This document shows positions 44,311 through 56,329 of a stretch of 64,000 nucleotides of DNA, piece by piece. The position numbers were made by a program, and so were the translations under genes. A model generated the notes under the pieces. The model did not search any database. It saw nothing but the letters and a program-made list of their open reading frames with translations, and was not told where the DNA came from. Location: the NCBI RefSeq assembly GCF_008831085.1, contig NZ_WBJY01000001.1:1612001-1676000 (forward strand). Reading direction: 5' to 3'. Each line of letters opens with the position of its first letter. Positions within the stretch are counted from its first letter, which is position 1. The DNA is from Pseudoclavibacter endophyticus (GTDB lineage: Bacteria > Actinomycetota > Actinomycetes > Actinomycetales > Microbacteriaceae).

Positions 44311-45133
44311 TTTCTTGCGCCGCGACGACGATACGCCGCGACAGAAGGCCGATCGGCTCGTCGCCGACGACGACCTCGACTCCGACGTCGTCGCTGACGA
44401 GGGCGATGACGATGATGACGAACGCTTCGACGACAAGTCTGCGCCCGACGATCGCGAGGAGCGCGGCCCGTTCGACGTGACCGAGGCGAATCCGGCCAAG
44501 CGCTACGTCGACCTCGGGGCCATCCGCGTGCCGGCTCGCACCGGTCTCGGCCTCCGGCTCGAGGTCGAGGAGCGCACAAAGCGCCTCGTCGCCGTCGCTC
44601 TCGACTATCAGGGATCCACCATGCAGGTGCAGGCGTTCGCCGCCCCGCGGTCGTCGGGACTCTGGCACCCCATCCGTCGTCAGCTCGTGGAGCAGGTCGA
44701 GAAACAGGGCGGCCAGGCCGAAGAGGTCGAGGCGGCCCTCGGGACCGTGCTCGACACGAAGCTGCCGGTCGCCAAGGGGGCGTCGGGGGGAGTGGGGCAC
44801 CGATCGGCCCGGTTCATCGGTGTCGACGGCCCGCGCTGGTTCCTCCGGGGCGTGCTCACGGGCGAGGCCCTCCGCGACGAAGCCGCGCGCGACGCGATGG
44901 AAGAGCTCTTCCGCAGCATCGTGGTCGTTCGGGGTGACGAGGCCATGCCGCCGCGCGAGCTCCTCCCGCTCGTCGTTCCGAAGGCCATGGCCGAGCACAT
45001 GGCCGACGCCAAGCAGCCCCGGGCCGCACAGACCGCGAAGGTGGCCGGCACGGTCGACTCCGGTGGGGCATCCAGCCCCTCACCCGACTCGAAGCGCGCC
45101 GAGGGGCGCTCGTCGAAGCGCCGTGACGGCTGA
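44297..45133 (+). CDS. DUF3710 protein
   Basis: The 278-residue cytosolic protein has an acidic N-terminus (about residues 10-55), then the DUF3710 core: Y-V-D-L-G-A-I-R-V-P, Q-V-Q-A-F-A-A-P-R-S-S-G-L-W, E-E-V-E-A-A-L-G-T-V-L, R-F-I-G-V-D-G-P-R-W-F-L-R-G-V and F-R-S-I-V-V-V-R-G-D-E-A-M-P-P-R-E-L-L-P-L. It starts at ATG 44297 inside the end of dut, so translation is coupled. The DUF3159 gene overlaps its 3' end by 11 bp. Part of a conserved actinobacterial dut-DUF3710-DUF3159 run; function unknown. Confidence 0.92.
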   Translation: MGLLDFLRRDDDTPRQKADRLVADDDLDSDVVADEGDDDDDERFDDKSAPDDREERGPFDVTEANPAKRYVDLGAIRVPARTGLGLRLEVEERTKRLVAVALDYQGSTMQVQAFAAPRSSGLWHPIRRQLVEQVEKQGGQAEEVEAALGTVLDTKLPVAKGASGGVGHRSARFIGVDGPRWFLRGVLTGEALRDEAARDAMEELFRSIVVVRGDEAMPPRELLPLVVPKAMAEHMADAKQPRAAQTAKVAGTVDSGGASSPSPDSKRAEGRSSKRRDG

Positions 45134-45863
45134 GCCGGACGACCGCGCGCGATCGGCCGCCGACGCTGCGCGAGCGAGCGCACTCGGCCGCGTGGTCGAG
45201 GGCGGCCTCGGGGGTCGATCGCTCCTGGCCGCGATGGGCGGGGTGCGCGGCATCGTCGAAGCGGTTGTACCGGGTCTCGCCTTCCTCGTGCTCTTCACGT
45301 TCACGGGCGACCTGTGGTGGTCGGTCGGCGTCCCTGCGGCGCTCGGCGTCGTCTTCATCGTGGCGCGACTCATCGCGAGGCAGACCGCCATGCCAGCCAT
45401 CGCCGGTCTCCTCGGCGCCGTCATCTCAGGATTTCTCGCCATCCGCAGCGGCGACGGCATCGACTACTACCTCACGGGGTTCTGGACGAACGGCGCGTAC
45501 GGGGCGGCGTTCCTCGTGTCCGTCGTGGTCGGCTGGCCGCTCATCGGCGTCCTCGCTGGACTGCTGTTCAATGCGGGCGGGCGTTGGCGCGCCAACGCCA
45601 GGCTGAAGCGGTGGATGACGCTCGTGACGCTCGGGTGGGTCGTGTTCTTCGCGCTGCGGCTCGCCGTGCAGTTGCCGCTCTACTTCGCGGGCAACGTTGA
45701 AGCGCTCGGCGTCACTCGACTCGTCATGGGCACCCCCATGTACGGCGTGCTGCTCGTCGTGACGGCGCTGTTCGCCCGCGGCGCGTTCCGGGCGGCTGGC
45801 TTCGGCGACGGCGACGCGGAGCGCGGCGCCGTGGAGGCCTCCCGACGAGCTGACGGCGGCTGA
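45123..45863 (+). CDS. DUF3159 membrane protein
   Basis: The 246-residue protein has about six hydrophobic helices, with G-G-V-R-G-I-V-E-A-V-V-P-G-L-A-F-L near the N-terminus, Y-L-T-G-F-W-T-N-G-A-Y in the middle and V-V-F-F-A-L-R-L-A-V-Q-L-P-L-Y. This pattern identifies DUF3159 (distantly similar to septation-protein-A-like IspZ/Tic20-type membrane proteins). The start is GTG 45123, overlapping DUF3710, so the three genes form one translationally coupled unit. Function unknown. Confidence 0.9.
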   Translation: MTAEPDDRARSAADAARASALGRVVEGGLGGRSLLAAMGGVRGIVEAVVPGLAFLVLFTFTGDLWWSVGVPAALGVVFIVARLIARQTAMPAIAGLLGAVISGFLAIRSGDGIDYYLTGFWTNGAYGAAFLVSVVVGWPLIGVLAGLLFNAGGRWRANARLKRWMTLVTLGWVVFFALRLAVQLPLYFAGNVEALGVTRLVMGTPMYGVLLVVTALFARGAFRAAGFGDGDAERGAVEASRRADGG

Positions 45864-45902
45864 CGGGTGTACCACGCGGCGCGCGAAACGCCCCGCATCG
45901 CG

Positions 45903-45931
45903 TTCGCATTCTGAGCGCGATCGCGTACAAT
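45903..45931 (+). promoter_or_regulatory. acnA promoter (-35 TTCGCA, -10 TACAAT)
   Basis: TTCGCA (45903-45908) and TACAAT (45926-45931) are separated by exactly 17 bp. The start site would fall within the adjoining 18-bp palindrome, about 135 nt before the acnA GTG. Confidence 0.6.
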
Positions 45932-45949
45932 TATCTCGACGTCGAGATA
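45932..45949. promoter_or_regulatory. 18-bp perfect palindrome at the acnA transcription start
   Basis: TATCTCGACGTCGAGATA is its own reverse complement and directly abuts the -10 TACAAT. This is the expected place for a repressor operator. No regulator gene adjoins acnA in the window, so the binding protein is unknown. Confidence 0.65.
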
Positions 45950-46073
45950 CATCGACGACGAACGCAGCCGCGCGTGCCGAACGCCAGAGCGCCCCTCACG
46001 ACGGCTGCCGAACGACTGGCGACATAATGGGACTGGGCACCCGAACCGAATGTCGCTACGAAGGAGAACCGAC

Positions 46074-48914
<2,841 letters not shown>

Positions 48915-48971
48915 GCTGAAGGGTTCGAAGCTCAGCGAGGAGGCGGTAGCCAGCTGCCGCGGAATGTCGCA

Positions 48972-49009
48972 CAAGCACCCCGTCAGGCTTCGGCCTGGCG
49001 GGGTGCTTG
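48972..49009 (+). terminator. acnA terminator with TTCG tetraloop
   Basis: A 17-bp stem with a single G-T wobble is capped by TTCG (left arm 48972-48988, right arm 48993-49009), 58 bp past the acnA stop. Confidence 0.85.
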
Positions 49010-49105
49010 CTGTTCCGTGCTGATAGGCAGTGGCCGGTACGGGCAGGTCTTCCAACGATCAGGGCCCGGCCGGGGTGGAACCGCCGAGCGATCGGGAATC
49101 CGCGA

Positions 49106-49459
49106 TCAGTGAAGGGGTTGTTTGAGGCCGATCGCCGTGCCGCTCGGGTCGGTGACGTAGGTGACGAGTCCTTGGCCGGGAATTTCATTCACGGCTCCGT
49201 CATGCCGCCCGCCCGCCGCTTCGACAGCGGCGACGCTGTCACGGATGTCGTCGACCTCCAGCCAGAGGATCGCCGGCTGTCGACGGTACTCCCGGCTCAT
49301 GACCGCTCCGTTAATTCCGTTTCCGTCGCCGGTGTCGACGAGGTGATATCCGGGCACGAAGGGTGAGGTCTCGCTCTGCCAGCCGAAGGCGTCCGCGTAG
49401 AACCGTGCCGTCGATTCGGGGTCATCGGCAGTGATCTCGAAATGAATGATTCGTCCCAT
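49106..49459 (-). CDS. VOC-family (glyoxalase/bleomycin resistance-like) protein
   Basis: The 117-residue single-repeat VOC protein has H-F-E-I-T-A-D-D-P-E-S-T-A-R-F-Y-A-D-A-F-G-W at the start and Y-V-T-D-P-S-G-T-A-I-G-L at the end, framing the paired beta-alpha-beta-beta-beta units. Residues His and Glu at usual metal positions appear only partly kept. The start was set at ATG 49459 (M-G-R-I-I-H-F-E); TACGTT ends 7 nt upstream and no ribosome site is present, so it is probably leaderless. It lies just downstream of an AraC-type regulator on the same strand. Substrate unknown. Confidence 0.85.
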   Translation of the reverse strand: MGRIIHFEITADDPESTARFYADAFGWQSETSPFVPGYHLVDTGDGNGINGAVMSREYRRQPAILWLEVDDIRDSVAAVEAAGGRHDGAVNEIPGQGLVTYVTDPSGTAIGLKQPLH

Positions 49460-49466
49460 GCAGGCC

Positions 49467-49472
49467 AACGTA
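49467..49472 (-). promoter_or_regulatory. -10 hexamer TACGTT for leaderless VOC gene
   Basis: TACGTT ends 7 nt before the ATG at 49459; there is no ribosome site. Confidence 0.45.
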
Positions 49473-49530
49473 GGACGAATGCACTGCCCCGTCTTGAACG
49501 AATCGTTCACTTCGATCGGCGGCAGACCGG

Positions 49531-50340
49531 TCACCGTGGCGGCATGTCGCGGAACATCATTTCGGCGATTCCGTCCAGACGATCACGGAACGCGGTCGCG
49601 TTCATCCCGGTGTGCCGCCGGAACTCGCGCGCGGCGTGCGCCTGATCCGCGTACCCGGCGGCGGCGGCCAGCATCGCCGGGCTATTGCCTCGCGACTGCT
49701 CAATCAGCCGGGCCATGAAGCGTTCGTAGCGACGCACTGACAGGTACTCTTTCGGGCTGATGCCGATCCATCGGCGGAATGCGCGATACAGCGTCGCGGT
49801 CGACACCCCGAGTGTGGCTCCCAGGCTTGCGACGGTGTGCCCCTCGGTGTCCTGATCCACCATCCGGACGGCGGAGACGACAGTATCCCGTCGCCCTCGC
49901 ACCGGGCCGGGCGACAGCTCCGCGAGGAGCCATCGGTCGAGCGCGGCGCAGAGATCGTCCTTCAGTGCCGCGTCCGTTGGGTGACCCGTAGCCACGTCAC
50001 CGATCGGAGTCGGCTCGCGCGGCGCATCGTGCCACGCGGTCGCTGCGCCCCACGGTGTGAATTGCACTCCGACATAGTGAGATGGGCCGCTCTGCACCAG
50101 AACATAGGGATCAGTTGTCACGGGCAGCAGCACGTCAGCATTCAGCTCGACCGATGTTGTACCGGGTCGGAGCCGATGACCGGGCTCACCGAGACAGAAC
50201 TGCACCGTGGCCCTGCCGTTGGGGATGAGCACTGCGCGGATCTCCTCAACGGGTGCTGGCGCGACGATCAGCCAATAGTGTTCCACCGTCTCGCTCAAGC
50301 GCGGATCCGGGGCAAACCGCCGATACTCCATGATCACCAT
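49531..50340 (-). CDS. AraC-family transcriptional regulator
   Basis: The 269-residue regulator has an N-terminal DUF6597/AraC-binding-like domain (P-D-P-R-L-S-E-T-V-E-H-Y-W near the start, I-P-N-G-R-A-T-V-Q-F) and a C-terminal AraC double helix-turn-helix: V-A-S-L-G-A-T-L-G-V-S-T-A-T-L-Y-R-A-F and A-M-L-A-A-A-A-G-Y-A-D-Q-A-H-A-A-R-E-F-R-R. Start is ATG 50340 or the in-frame ATG 50331; neither has a clear ribosome site. The VOC gene follows after 71 bp on the same strand and is the obvious candidate target. Confidence 0.9.
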   Translation of the reverse strand: MVIMEYRRFAPDPRLSETVEHYWLIVAPAPVEEIRAVLIPNGRATVQFCLGEPGHRLRPGTTSVELNADVLLPVTTDPYVLVQSGPSHYVGVQFTPWGAATAWHDAPREPTPIGDVATGHPTDAALKDDLCAALDRWLLAELSPGPVRGRRDTVVSAVRMVDQDTEGHTVASLGATLGVSTATLYRAFRRWIGISPKEYLSVRRYERFMARLIEQSRGNSPAMLAAAAGYADQAHAAREFRRHTGMNATAFRDRLDGIAEMMFRDMPPR

Positions 50341-50653
50341 TCCACACCAGCGATACGCGACGCCCGAATCCGCGAGAAGAACGGGCTTGGCTCAATCGGT
50401 CGAAGTCGAGCCGACGCCGGCACGGTGGAGAGCGCTGAAAAGGGGCAGCGAGGGAGTGAGCGTTCGTCTTGCGGCAGCTGACCGGCGCCGATCGATCACC
50501 GTCTCCCGGTGGAATGGACTCCGGGTGATCGGCCGGGGCCCGTCCGCACACCCGCCGTCCACGGCTTCGGCGTCAGCCGCGTCGTCGCGCGTAGACTCAT
50601 GAGCCCGCTCGGGCACGCCCGCCCCGGCATTGACGACCGACCCCAGGAGCACG
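50341..50653. other. intergenic region between araC-like gene and dxs
   Basis: 313 bp between divergent starts. TAGACT at 50592-50597 could be the dxs -10 (leader of about 50 nt) but lacks a recognisable -35. No supported ORF or RNA gene was seen. Confidence 0.45.
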
Positions 50654-52630
50654 ATGGCCTGCCAGATCCTCCCGACGATCAGCGGTCCCGCGGATCTGCG
50701 GCGGCTGCCGGCGCGCAAGCTCACGCGTTTGGCGGAGGAGATCCGGGCGTTCCTCGTGGACGAGGTCTCTCGCACCGGCGGCCATCTCGGCCCCAACCTC
50801 GGAGTCGTCGAACTGACGCTCGCACTCCACCGGGTCTTCGACTCGCCCCGCGACCCAATCATCTTCGACACAGGGCATCAGTCGTACGTGCACAAGCTCG
50901 TGACGGGCCGGCAGGACTTCTCTCGGCTGCGCGAGCGCGGGGGACTCGCCGGCTACCCGCAGCGCGAGGAATCGCCCCACGACATCGTCGAGTCGTCGCA
51001 CGCGTCGTCGTCGCTCAGCTGGGCCGACGGCATCTCGCGTGCCTTCAGCTTGTCCGGACAGGCCGACCGACGCGTCGTCGCGGTCGTCGGCGACGGCGCA
51101 CTGACCGGCGGCATGACCTGGGAGGCCCTCAACAACATCTCCGACGACAACGCCCGCCGCCTCATCATCGTCGTCAATGACAACGGGCGCTCCTACGCCC
51201 CGACGATCGGCGGCGTCGCCCGCTTCTTGAACACCGTCCGCACCCAGCGCAGTTACCGGATGCTCCAGCGCCAGAGCGACGAGGCATTCGGCCGGTTCGG
51301 TGGCGCACTTGGCCGGTCCGTCTACCGCGGCATACGGGGCGGGGTGCACGGCTTCCTGAGTCGTTTCACCAACACCGATGAGCTCTATTCGAACCTCGAC
51401 ATCAAGTACCTCGGCCCGGTCGACGGGCATGATCTCGGCGCCCTCGAGCACACGCTCCGTCAGGCGCGCGACTATGGCGCTCCCGTAATCGTTCACGCGA
51501 TCACCCAGAAGGGGCGCGGCTACCAGCCCGCGATCGACGACGCGGCCGATCAGTTCCACGCGGTCGGCCAGATCGATCCCATCACAGGGGAGCCCGTCTC
51601 GGCCGCGGCCGGGCAGTCGTGGACGGGCGTCTTCGCCGACGAGATCGTGCAACTGGCCACACAGGACCCGCGTATCGTCGGCATCACTGCGGCAATGCTT
51701 CGCCCCGTCGGGCTCGCCAAGTTCGCGGCGGCGTTTCCCGATCGTGTCCTCGACGTCGGAATTGCCGAGCAGCATGCGGTCACCTCGGCCGCCGGCCTCG
51801 CCTTCGGGGGGATGCACCCCGTCGTCGCGATCTACGCCACCTTCGCCAATCGAGCGTTTGACCAGATCCTCATGGACGTCGGACTGCATCGCGCCGGCGT
51901 CACCTTCGTGCTCGACCGCGCAGGCATCACGGGCCCGGACGGTCCGAGCCACCACGGCATGTGGGATCTCGCGCTGCTGCAGTCCGTGCCGCACATCCGC
52001 ATCGCGGCTCCCCGCGACGCAGCGCGTCTCCGGGAGGAGCTGCGCGAAGCCGTTGCCGTCGACGACGCACCGACCGTCGTTCGGTTCTCGAAGGGCAGCG
52101 TCGGTCGCGAACTGGTCGCGAGCGCGCGCCTGCGCGACGGCGTTGACGTGCTGCGCTGGGGTTCGAGGCGGGACGTGCTGTTCGTCGGTGTCGGCCCGAT
52201 GGTCGAGCTCGCGATCGAGGTCGCTGAGCGACTCGAGGCGCAGGGCATCGGCGCGACCGTCGTCGACCCGCGCTGGGTCGTCCCCGTGCCGGCGACGGTG
52301 CTCGAGCTCGCGAGCTCGCACCGCCTCGTCGTGACCATCGAAGACGGCATCGTCGTCGGGGGAGTCGGCACGCGCATCCGCCAGGATCTGCGTGCGGCCG
52401 CCATCGACACGACGGTCACGGAACTCGGACTGCCCGACGCGTTCATCCCGCACGGCTCGCGGGCGCAGATCCTCGCCGAGGCCGGGCTCACGCCCCAGCG
52501 CATCGCGCGCGACGTCGTCGCACAGGTGCTCGGCATCCGCGTTCCCCATGCCCGCCCCGAGCGGGGGGTCGAGAGCGAGCGAGCGCGCGACGCCGAGCGA
52601 GCGCCCGACGCGGCGACCCGCAGCGTCTAG
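50654..52630 (+). CDS. dxs: 1-deoxy-D-xylulose-5-phosphate synthase
   Basis: The 658-residue thiamine-diphosphate enzyme condenses pyruvate and glyceraldehyde 3-phosphate, the first step of the MEP isoprenoid pathway. Motifs: T-G-G-H-L-G-P-N-L-G-V-V-E-L, G-D-G-A-L-T-G-G-M-T-W-E-A-L-N-N (ThDP/Mg), D-V-G-I-A-E-Q-H-A-V-T (catalytic Glu) and S-K-G near the transketolase C domain. A charged, Arg/Glu-rich tail of about 25 residues extends past the usual end. ATG 50654 follows AGGAG. It converges on fadB; the 155 bp between hold no gene. Confidence 0.96.
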   Translation: MACQILPTISGPADLRRLPARKLTRLAEEIRAFLVDEVSRTGGHLGPNLGVVELTLALHRVFDSPRDPIIFDTGHQSYVHKLVTGRQDFSRLRERGGLAGYPQREESPHDIVESSHASSSLSWADGISRAFSLSGQADRRVVAVVGDGALTGGMTWEALNNISDDNARRLIIVVNDNGRSYAPTIGGVARFLNTVRTQRSYRMLQRQSDEAFGRFGGALGRSVYRGIRGGVHGFLSRFTNTDELYSNLDIKYLGPVDGHDLGALEHTLRQARDYGAPVIVHAITQKGRGYQPAIDDAADQFHAVGQIDPITGEPVSAAAGQSWTGVFADEIVQLATQDPRIVGITAAMLRPVGLAKFAAAFPDRVLDVGIAEQHAVTSAAGLAFGGMHPVVAIYATFANRAFDQILMDVGLHRAGVTFVLDRAGITGPDGPSHHGMWDLALLQSVPHIRIAAPRDAARLREELREAVAVDDAPTVVRFSKGSVGRELVASARLRDGVDVLRWGSRRDVLFVGVGPMVELAIEVAERLEAQGIGATVVDPRWVVPVPATVLELASSHRLVVTIEDGIVVGGVGTRIRQDLRAAAIDTTVTELGLPDAFIPHGSRAQILAEAGLTPQRIARDVVAQVLGIRVPHARPERGVESERARDAERAPDAATRSV

Positions 52631-52785
52631 CCTCGCCCGCCCCGGCGGCCGGCGTCGCGAGCCCGTGGTCGGGCCATCACCCGGGCTAGCGACCATGGCG
52701 CTCCGCCGCGCGTACATGGCTACCGAATCGTCTCGCACCGGTAGCGCGAGCCCGTTCCCGAAGCGAGGCGCCCGGCGCGAGCGCG

Positions 52786-54924
52786 TCAGCGGTGCGCAGC
52801 CCCTCGAAGCGGCGGGTGATGGAAGGTGTCGCCGAACGCCCGCTGCGAGGCACCGGCACGGTCAAGATACGGCGTGATGCCGCCCGCGTGGAACGGCCAC
52901 CCGGCCCCGAGGATCATGCAGAGATCGATGTCCTCCGCGGCGGCAACGACGTTGTCGTCGAGCATTCGCTTGATCTCGTCAGCGAGGCCGACCTCGACGC
53001 GCTGCTGGAACTCCTCGGCCGTGATCGGCTCGCTCCCGCCGGCGACGATCTTGCGAGCCTGCTTGTCGAAGCCCTTGATCTTGCCTTTGCCGTCGCGATC
53101 GAAGAGCTTCCCGTAGTCGGCGAGCCGGTGCAGGTTCTCCGACCGGTAGAAGCGGTCGGGGAACGCGGCATGGTTGGTGTCGAGCACGTGCGCCCCCACC
53201 TTGAGCCCGACCAGCTCGAGCAGTTCGAAGGGCGACATGGGCATGCCCAAGTCGTCAAGCGCGTTGTCGACGACCTCGAACGGCGTTCCTGTGTCGACGG
53301 CGCGCATCGCCTCGCCGAGGACCTTGGCCAGAATGCGGTTCACGACGAAGCCAGGCGTGTCACGCGTGATGATCGCCGTCTTCTTCAACGCCTTCGCCGT
53401 CCTCATCGCGGTTGCGAGCGTCGTGTCGTCGGTCGTTCCCGTCTTGACGACCTCGATGAGCGGCATGACCGCCACCGGGTTGAAGAAGTGGAAGCCGACG
53501 AGGCGGTTCGGATGCTCGAGCACGCTCGCCATGTCGGGAATCGATAGTCCCGACGTATTGGTGGCGAGGATGCAGTCGTCGGCGACGATCTGCTCGATGT
53601 CGCGGAACACCTGCTGCTTGACCTCGAGCTCTTCGAAGACGGCCTCGATGACCCAGTCGCAGTCGGCGAACTCGCGGCGGTCGGTCGTGCCGCGCAGAAG
53701 ACCGATCAGGCGGTTGTGCTCGTCCGGACCGATGCGCCCCTTGTCGGCCAGTTCCTGCAGTTCCCCACGCACGGAGTCGAGGCCCTTCTCAACGCGCGCC
53801 TGGTCGACATCGGTGATCACGACCGGCACCTGCAGACGCCGGACGAACAGCGTCGCGAACTGGCTCGCCATGAGCCCCGCGCCGACGATGCCGACTTTCG
53901 TGACCGGCTTCGCGAGCGTCGCATCCGGTGCGCCGGCCGGCTTCTTGGCCCGCTTCTGCACGAGGTTGAACGCGTAGATCGAGGCAATGAACTGGTCACC
54001 GGAGATGAGGTCGGCGAGCGCGTCGTCTTCGGCTGCGAACCCCTTCGCCCGGTCATTCGACTTGGCAAGCTTCAGCAGGTCGAGCGCGCGGTAGGGCGAG
54101 GCCGGCGTCGTGCCGATCTTCTCCTCGAGGGACTTGCGCGCGATCCCGATCGCGATGTCCCACTTCGCGAGACGCTCGAGCTTGCCCGGCTCGTGCGGGC
54201 GCGAGGGCGTGCGAGCACCGGTGATCACCTCGTCGGCCCAGCGCAGCGAGTCCTCGAGGAAGTTCACCGGCTCGAACATCACGTCGGCGATGCCGAGCTC
54301 CGCCACCTGGGGGCCCTTGAGCATCCGGTTTTGCTTGAGTGGGTTCTCGATGACGACCTTGAGCGCATTCTCGATACCGATGAGGTTCGGCAGGATCGTG
54401 GCCCCGCCCCAGCCGGGAACGAGGCCGAGGAACACCTCTGGCAGTGCGAACGCCGGAACCGACGCGTCGATCGTGCGGTAGTCGCAATTGAGGCCGATCT
54501 CGACGCCGCCTCCGAGCGCCAGCCCGTTGTAGAAGGTGAACGTCGGCACGCCGAAGCCCGTGAGCGCCCCCAGCACCTCGTGCCCCAGACGACCGAGGAG
54601 TGCCGCGACCTCGCGTGAGGGGATGTCATTGACCCGCGAGAGATCTGCGCCCGCGGCGAAGTTGAACCGCTTGCCGGTGATGGCGAGCGCGTCGATCTCG
54701 CCGCGTGCGGCCCGCTCGCGCTGCTGGGCGAAGGTCTCGCCGAGCCCCACGAGCGAACGGGGGCCAAGAGTGTTGGGCCGCTTGTAGTCGTGTCCGTTGT
54801 CGAGGGTGATGAGCGCGAGCGTCGCGCCGCTTGGCAGGTCGACGTCGCGCACGAGCCCGCGCGTGGCGACCTCGTCGTCGGCGACTGCGAGCAGGTCGGC
54901 GTATCGAGTGCGCAGATCTGTCAC
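52786..54924 (-). CDS. fadB: 3-hydroxyacyl-CoA dehydrogenase/enoyl-CoA hydratase (trifunctional alpha, FadB-like)
   Basis: The 712-residue multifunctional enzyme hydrates enoyl-CoA and oxidises 3-hydroxyacyl-CoA in beta-oxidation. The crotonase domain (about residues 1-230) shows I-T-G-K-R-F-N-F-A-A-G-A-D-L-S, G-L-A-L-G-G-G-V-E-I-G and A-L-P-E-V-F-L-G-L-V-P-G-W-G-G. The dehydrogenase domain has Rossmann V-G-I-V-G-A-G-L-M-A-S-Q (about 345) and G-F-H-F-F-N-P-V-A-V-M-P-L-I-E-V-V, then two C-terminal helical domains. GTG 54924 overlaps the thiolase stop (GTGA), so they are translationally coupled. Confidence 0.95.
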   Translation of the reverse strand: MTDLRTRYADLLAVADDEVATRGLVRDVDLPSGATLALITLDNGHDYKRPNTLGPRSLVGLGETFAQQRERAARGEIDALAITGKRFNFAAGADLSRVNDIPSREVAALLGRLGHEVLGALTGFGVPTFTFYNGLALGGGVEIGLNCDYRTIDASVPAFALPEVFLGLVPGWGGATILPNLIGIENALKVVIENPLKQNRMLKGPQVAELGIADVMFEPVNFLEDSLRWADEVITGARTPSRPHEPGKLERLAKWDIAIGIARKSLEEKIGTTPASPYRALDLLKLAKSNDRAKGFAAEDDALADLISGDQFIASIYAFNLVQKRAKKPAGAPDATLAKPVTKVGIVGAGLMASQFATLFVRRLQVPVVITDVDQARVEKGLDSVRGELQELADKGRIGPDEHNRLIGLLRGTTDRREFADCDWVIEAVFEELEVKQQVFRDIEQIVADDCILATNTSGLSIPDMASVLEHPNRLVGFHFFNPVAVMPLIEVVKTGTTDDTTLATAMRTAKALKKTAIITRDTPGFVVNRILAKVLGEAMRAVDTGTPFEVVDNALDDLGMPMSPFELLELVGLKVGAHVLDTNHAAFPDRFYRSENLHRLADYGKLFDRDGKGKIKGFDKQARKIVAGGSEPITAEEFQQRVEVGLADEIKRMLDDNVVAAAEDIDLCMILGAGWPFHAGGITPYLDRAGASQRAFGDTFHHPPLRGAAHR

Positions 54925-56171
54925 TTGTTGCGTCCCTTCTTGGGGGTGCTACCGGTGGCGGCGGCGCGGCTGTGCTTCTTGCCGTTCCAGTTGAGGTTCT
55001 CCCAGATGACCGTTCCGCCCTGGCCGAGGCCGACGCACAGGGCCGTGATGCCGTACCGAACCTCCGGGTGGGCTTCGAACTGACGCGAGAGCTGGCTCAT
55101 GAGGCGCACCCCGGATGAGGCGAGCGGGTGACCGAAGGCGATCGCCCCGCCCCAGCGGTTGACGGCGGGATCATCGTCTTCGATCCCGAAGTGGTCGAGG
55201 AACGCGAGCACCTGCACCGCGAAGGCCTCGTTGAGTTCGAACAGGCCGATGTCGTCGATCGTGAGCCCCGCACGACGCAGGGCCTTCTCGGTCGAGGGGA
55301 TCGGGCCCATGCCCATGATCTCGGGCTCCACGCCGGCGAACGCGAATTGCACCATGCGCATTCGCGGCTCGAGGCCGAAGTCCTTGACCGCCTGGCTCGA
55401 GGCGAGGATGCACGCGGTCGCGCCATCGTTGAGTCCGGAGGCGTTGCCGGCCGTGACGCGGCCGTGCGGGCGGAACGGGGTGCTCAGCGTTGCGAGCGTC
55501 GCCATGTCGGTGTCGGGGCGCAGCGTTTCGTCGCGCGAGGCGAGCCCCCAGCCCGACTCGCTTTCGAGCGCGACGGGCACGAGGTCGGGCGGAATGTGTC
55601 CCTCCTCGTATGCGGCCGCCGCCTTGTGCTGGCTTCGCATGGCATACCGGTCGGAGCGCTCGCGCGTGAGATGGGGGAACCGGTCGTGGATGCGCTCCGC
55701 GGTCTTGCCCATGTTGAGCGCGTCTTCGCTGACGAGCTTCTCCGACACGAAGCGAGGGTTCGGGTCGATCCCCTCGCCGAGGGGGTGGTGGCCCATGTGC
55801 TCGACCCCGCCGGCGATCGCGACGTCATAGGCGCCGAACGCGATGCCGGAGCCCATCGCGGTGGCCGCCGTCATGGCGCCAGAGCACATGCGGTCGATCG
55901 CGAGACCGGGCACGGTGTCGGGCAGGCCGGCGAGGATGCCAACCGAGCGGCCGAGCGTCAGCCCCTGGTCGCCCTGCTGCGTCGTCGCCGCGATGGCGAT
56001 GTCGTCGTAACGATCGCGCGGGATCGACGGGTTGCGCTCGAGCAGGGCACGAACGGTCTTGACGGCCAGATCGTCGGCTCGGGTCTTCCAGTACATGCCC
56101 TTTTCGCCGGCGCGCCCGAAGGGGACTCGAACGCCATCGACGAAGAGGACGTCGCGGTCGCGATTGCCCAC
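54921..56171 (-). CDS. fadA: acetyl-CoA C-acyltransferase (thiolase)
   Basis: The 416-residue thiolase cleaves 3-ketoacyl-CoA in the last step of beta-oxidation, acting with FadB. Nucleophilic Cys is in D-R-M-C-S-G-A-M-T-A; the G-H-P-L-A-S-S-G His and C-V-G-L-G-Q-G-G Cys complete the site. The C-terminus is extended by a basic tail of about 25 residues. It lies directly upstream of fadB with a 4-bp overlap. Such fadA-fadB pairs next to RNase D and dxs are common in actinobacteria. Confidence 0.95.
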   Translation of the reverse strand: MGNRDRDVLFVDGVRVPFGRAGEKGMYWKTRADDLAVKTVRALLERNPSIPRDRYDDIAIAATTQQGDQGLTLGRSVGILAGLPDTVPGLAIDRMCSGAMTAATAMGSGIAFGAYDVAIAGGVEHMGHHPLGEGIDPNPRFVSEKLVSEDALNMGKTAERIHDRFPHLTRERSDRYAMRSQHKAAAAYEEGHIPPDLVPVALESESGWGLASRDETLRPDTDMATLATLSTPFRPHGRVTAGNASGLNDGATACILASSQAVKDFGLEPRMRMVQFAFAGVEPEIMGMGPIPSTEKALRRAGLTIDDIGLFELNEAFAVQVLAFLDHFGIEDDDPAVNRWGGAIAFGHPLASSGVRLMSQLSRQFEAHPEVRYGITALCVGLGQGGTVIWENLNWNGKKHSRAAATGSTPKKGRNK

Positions 56172-56329
56172 GCTGCCTCCATTGGTTGGATCGTTACCGT
56201 CATCCTAGAGAGGGAGCGGGTGAGTGACGCATGGCCGTCATGGGATCACGAACGAGGCGCGGGTGCGGCCCGGTTCGCTTGGACACCTTCCACAAGCCGC
56301 ATCGGCCCATCGCCGAAGGCGGTGCGCCG

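Noticed and set aside
50597..52738. 713-aa minus-strand frame opposite dxs
   Set aside because: Dxs has complete catalytic motifs; the antisense frame has none.
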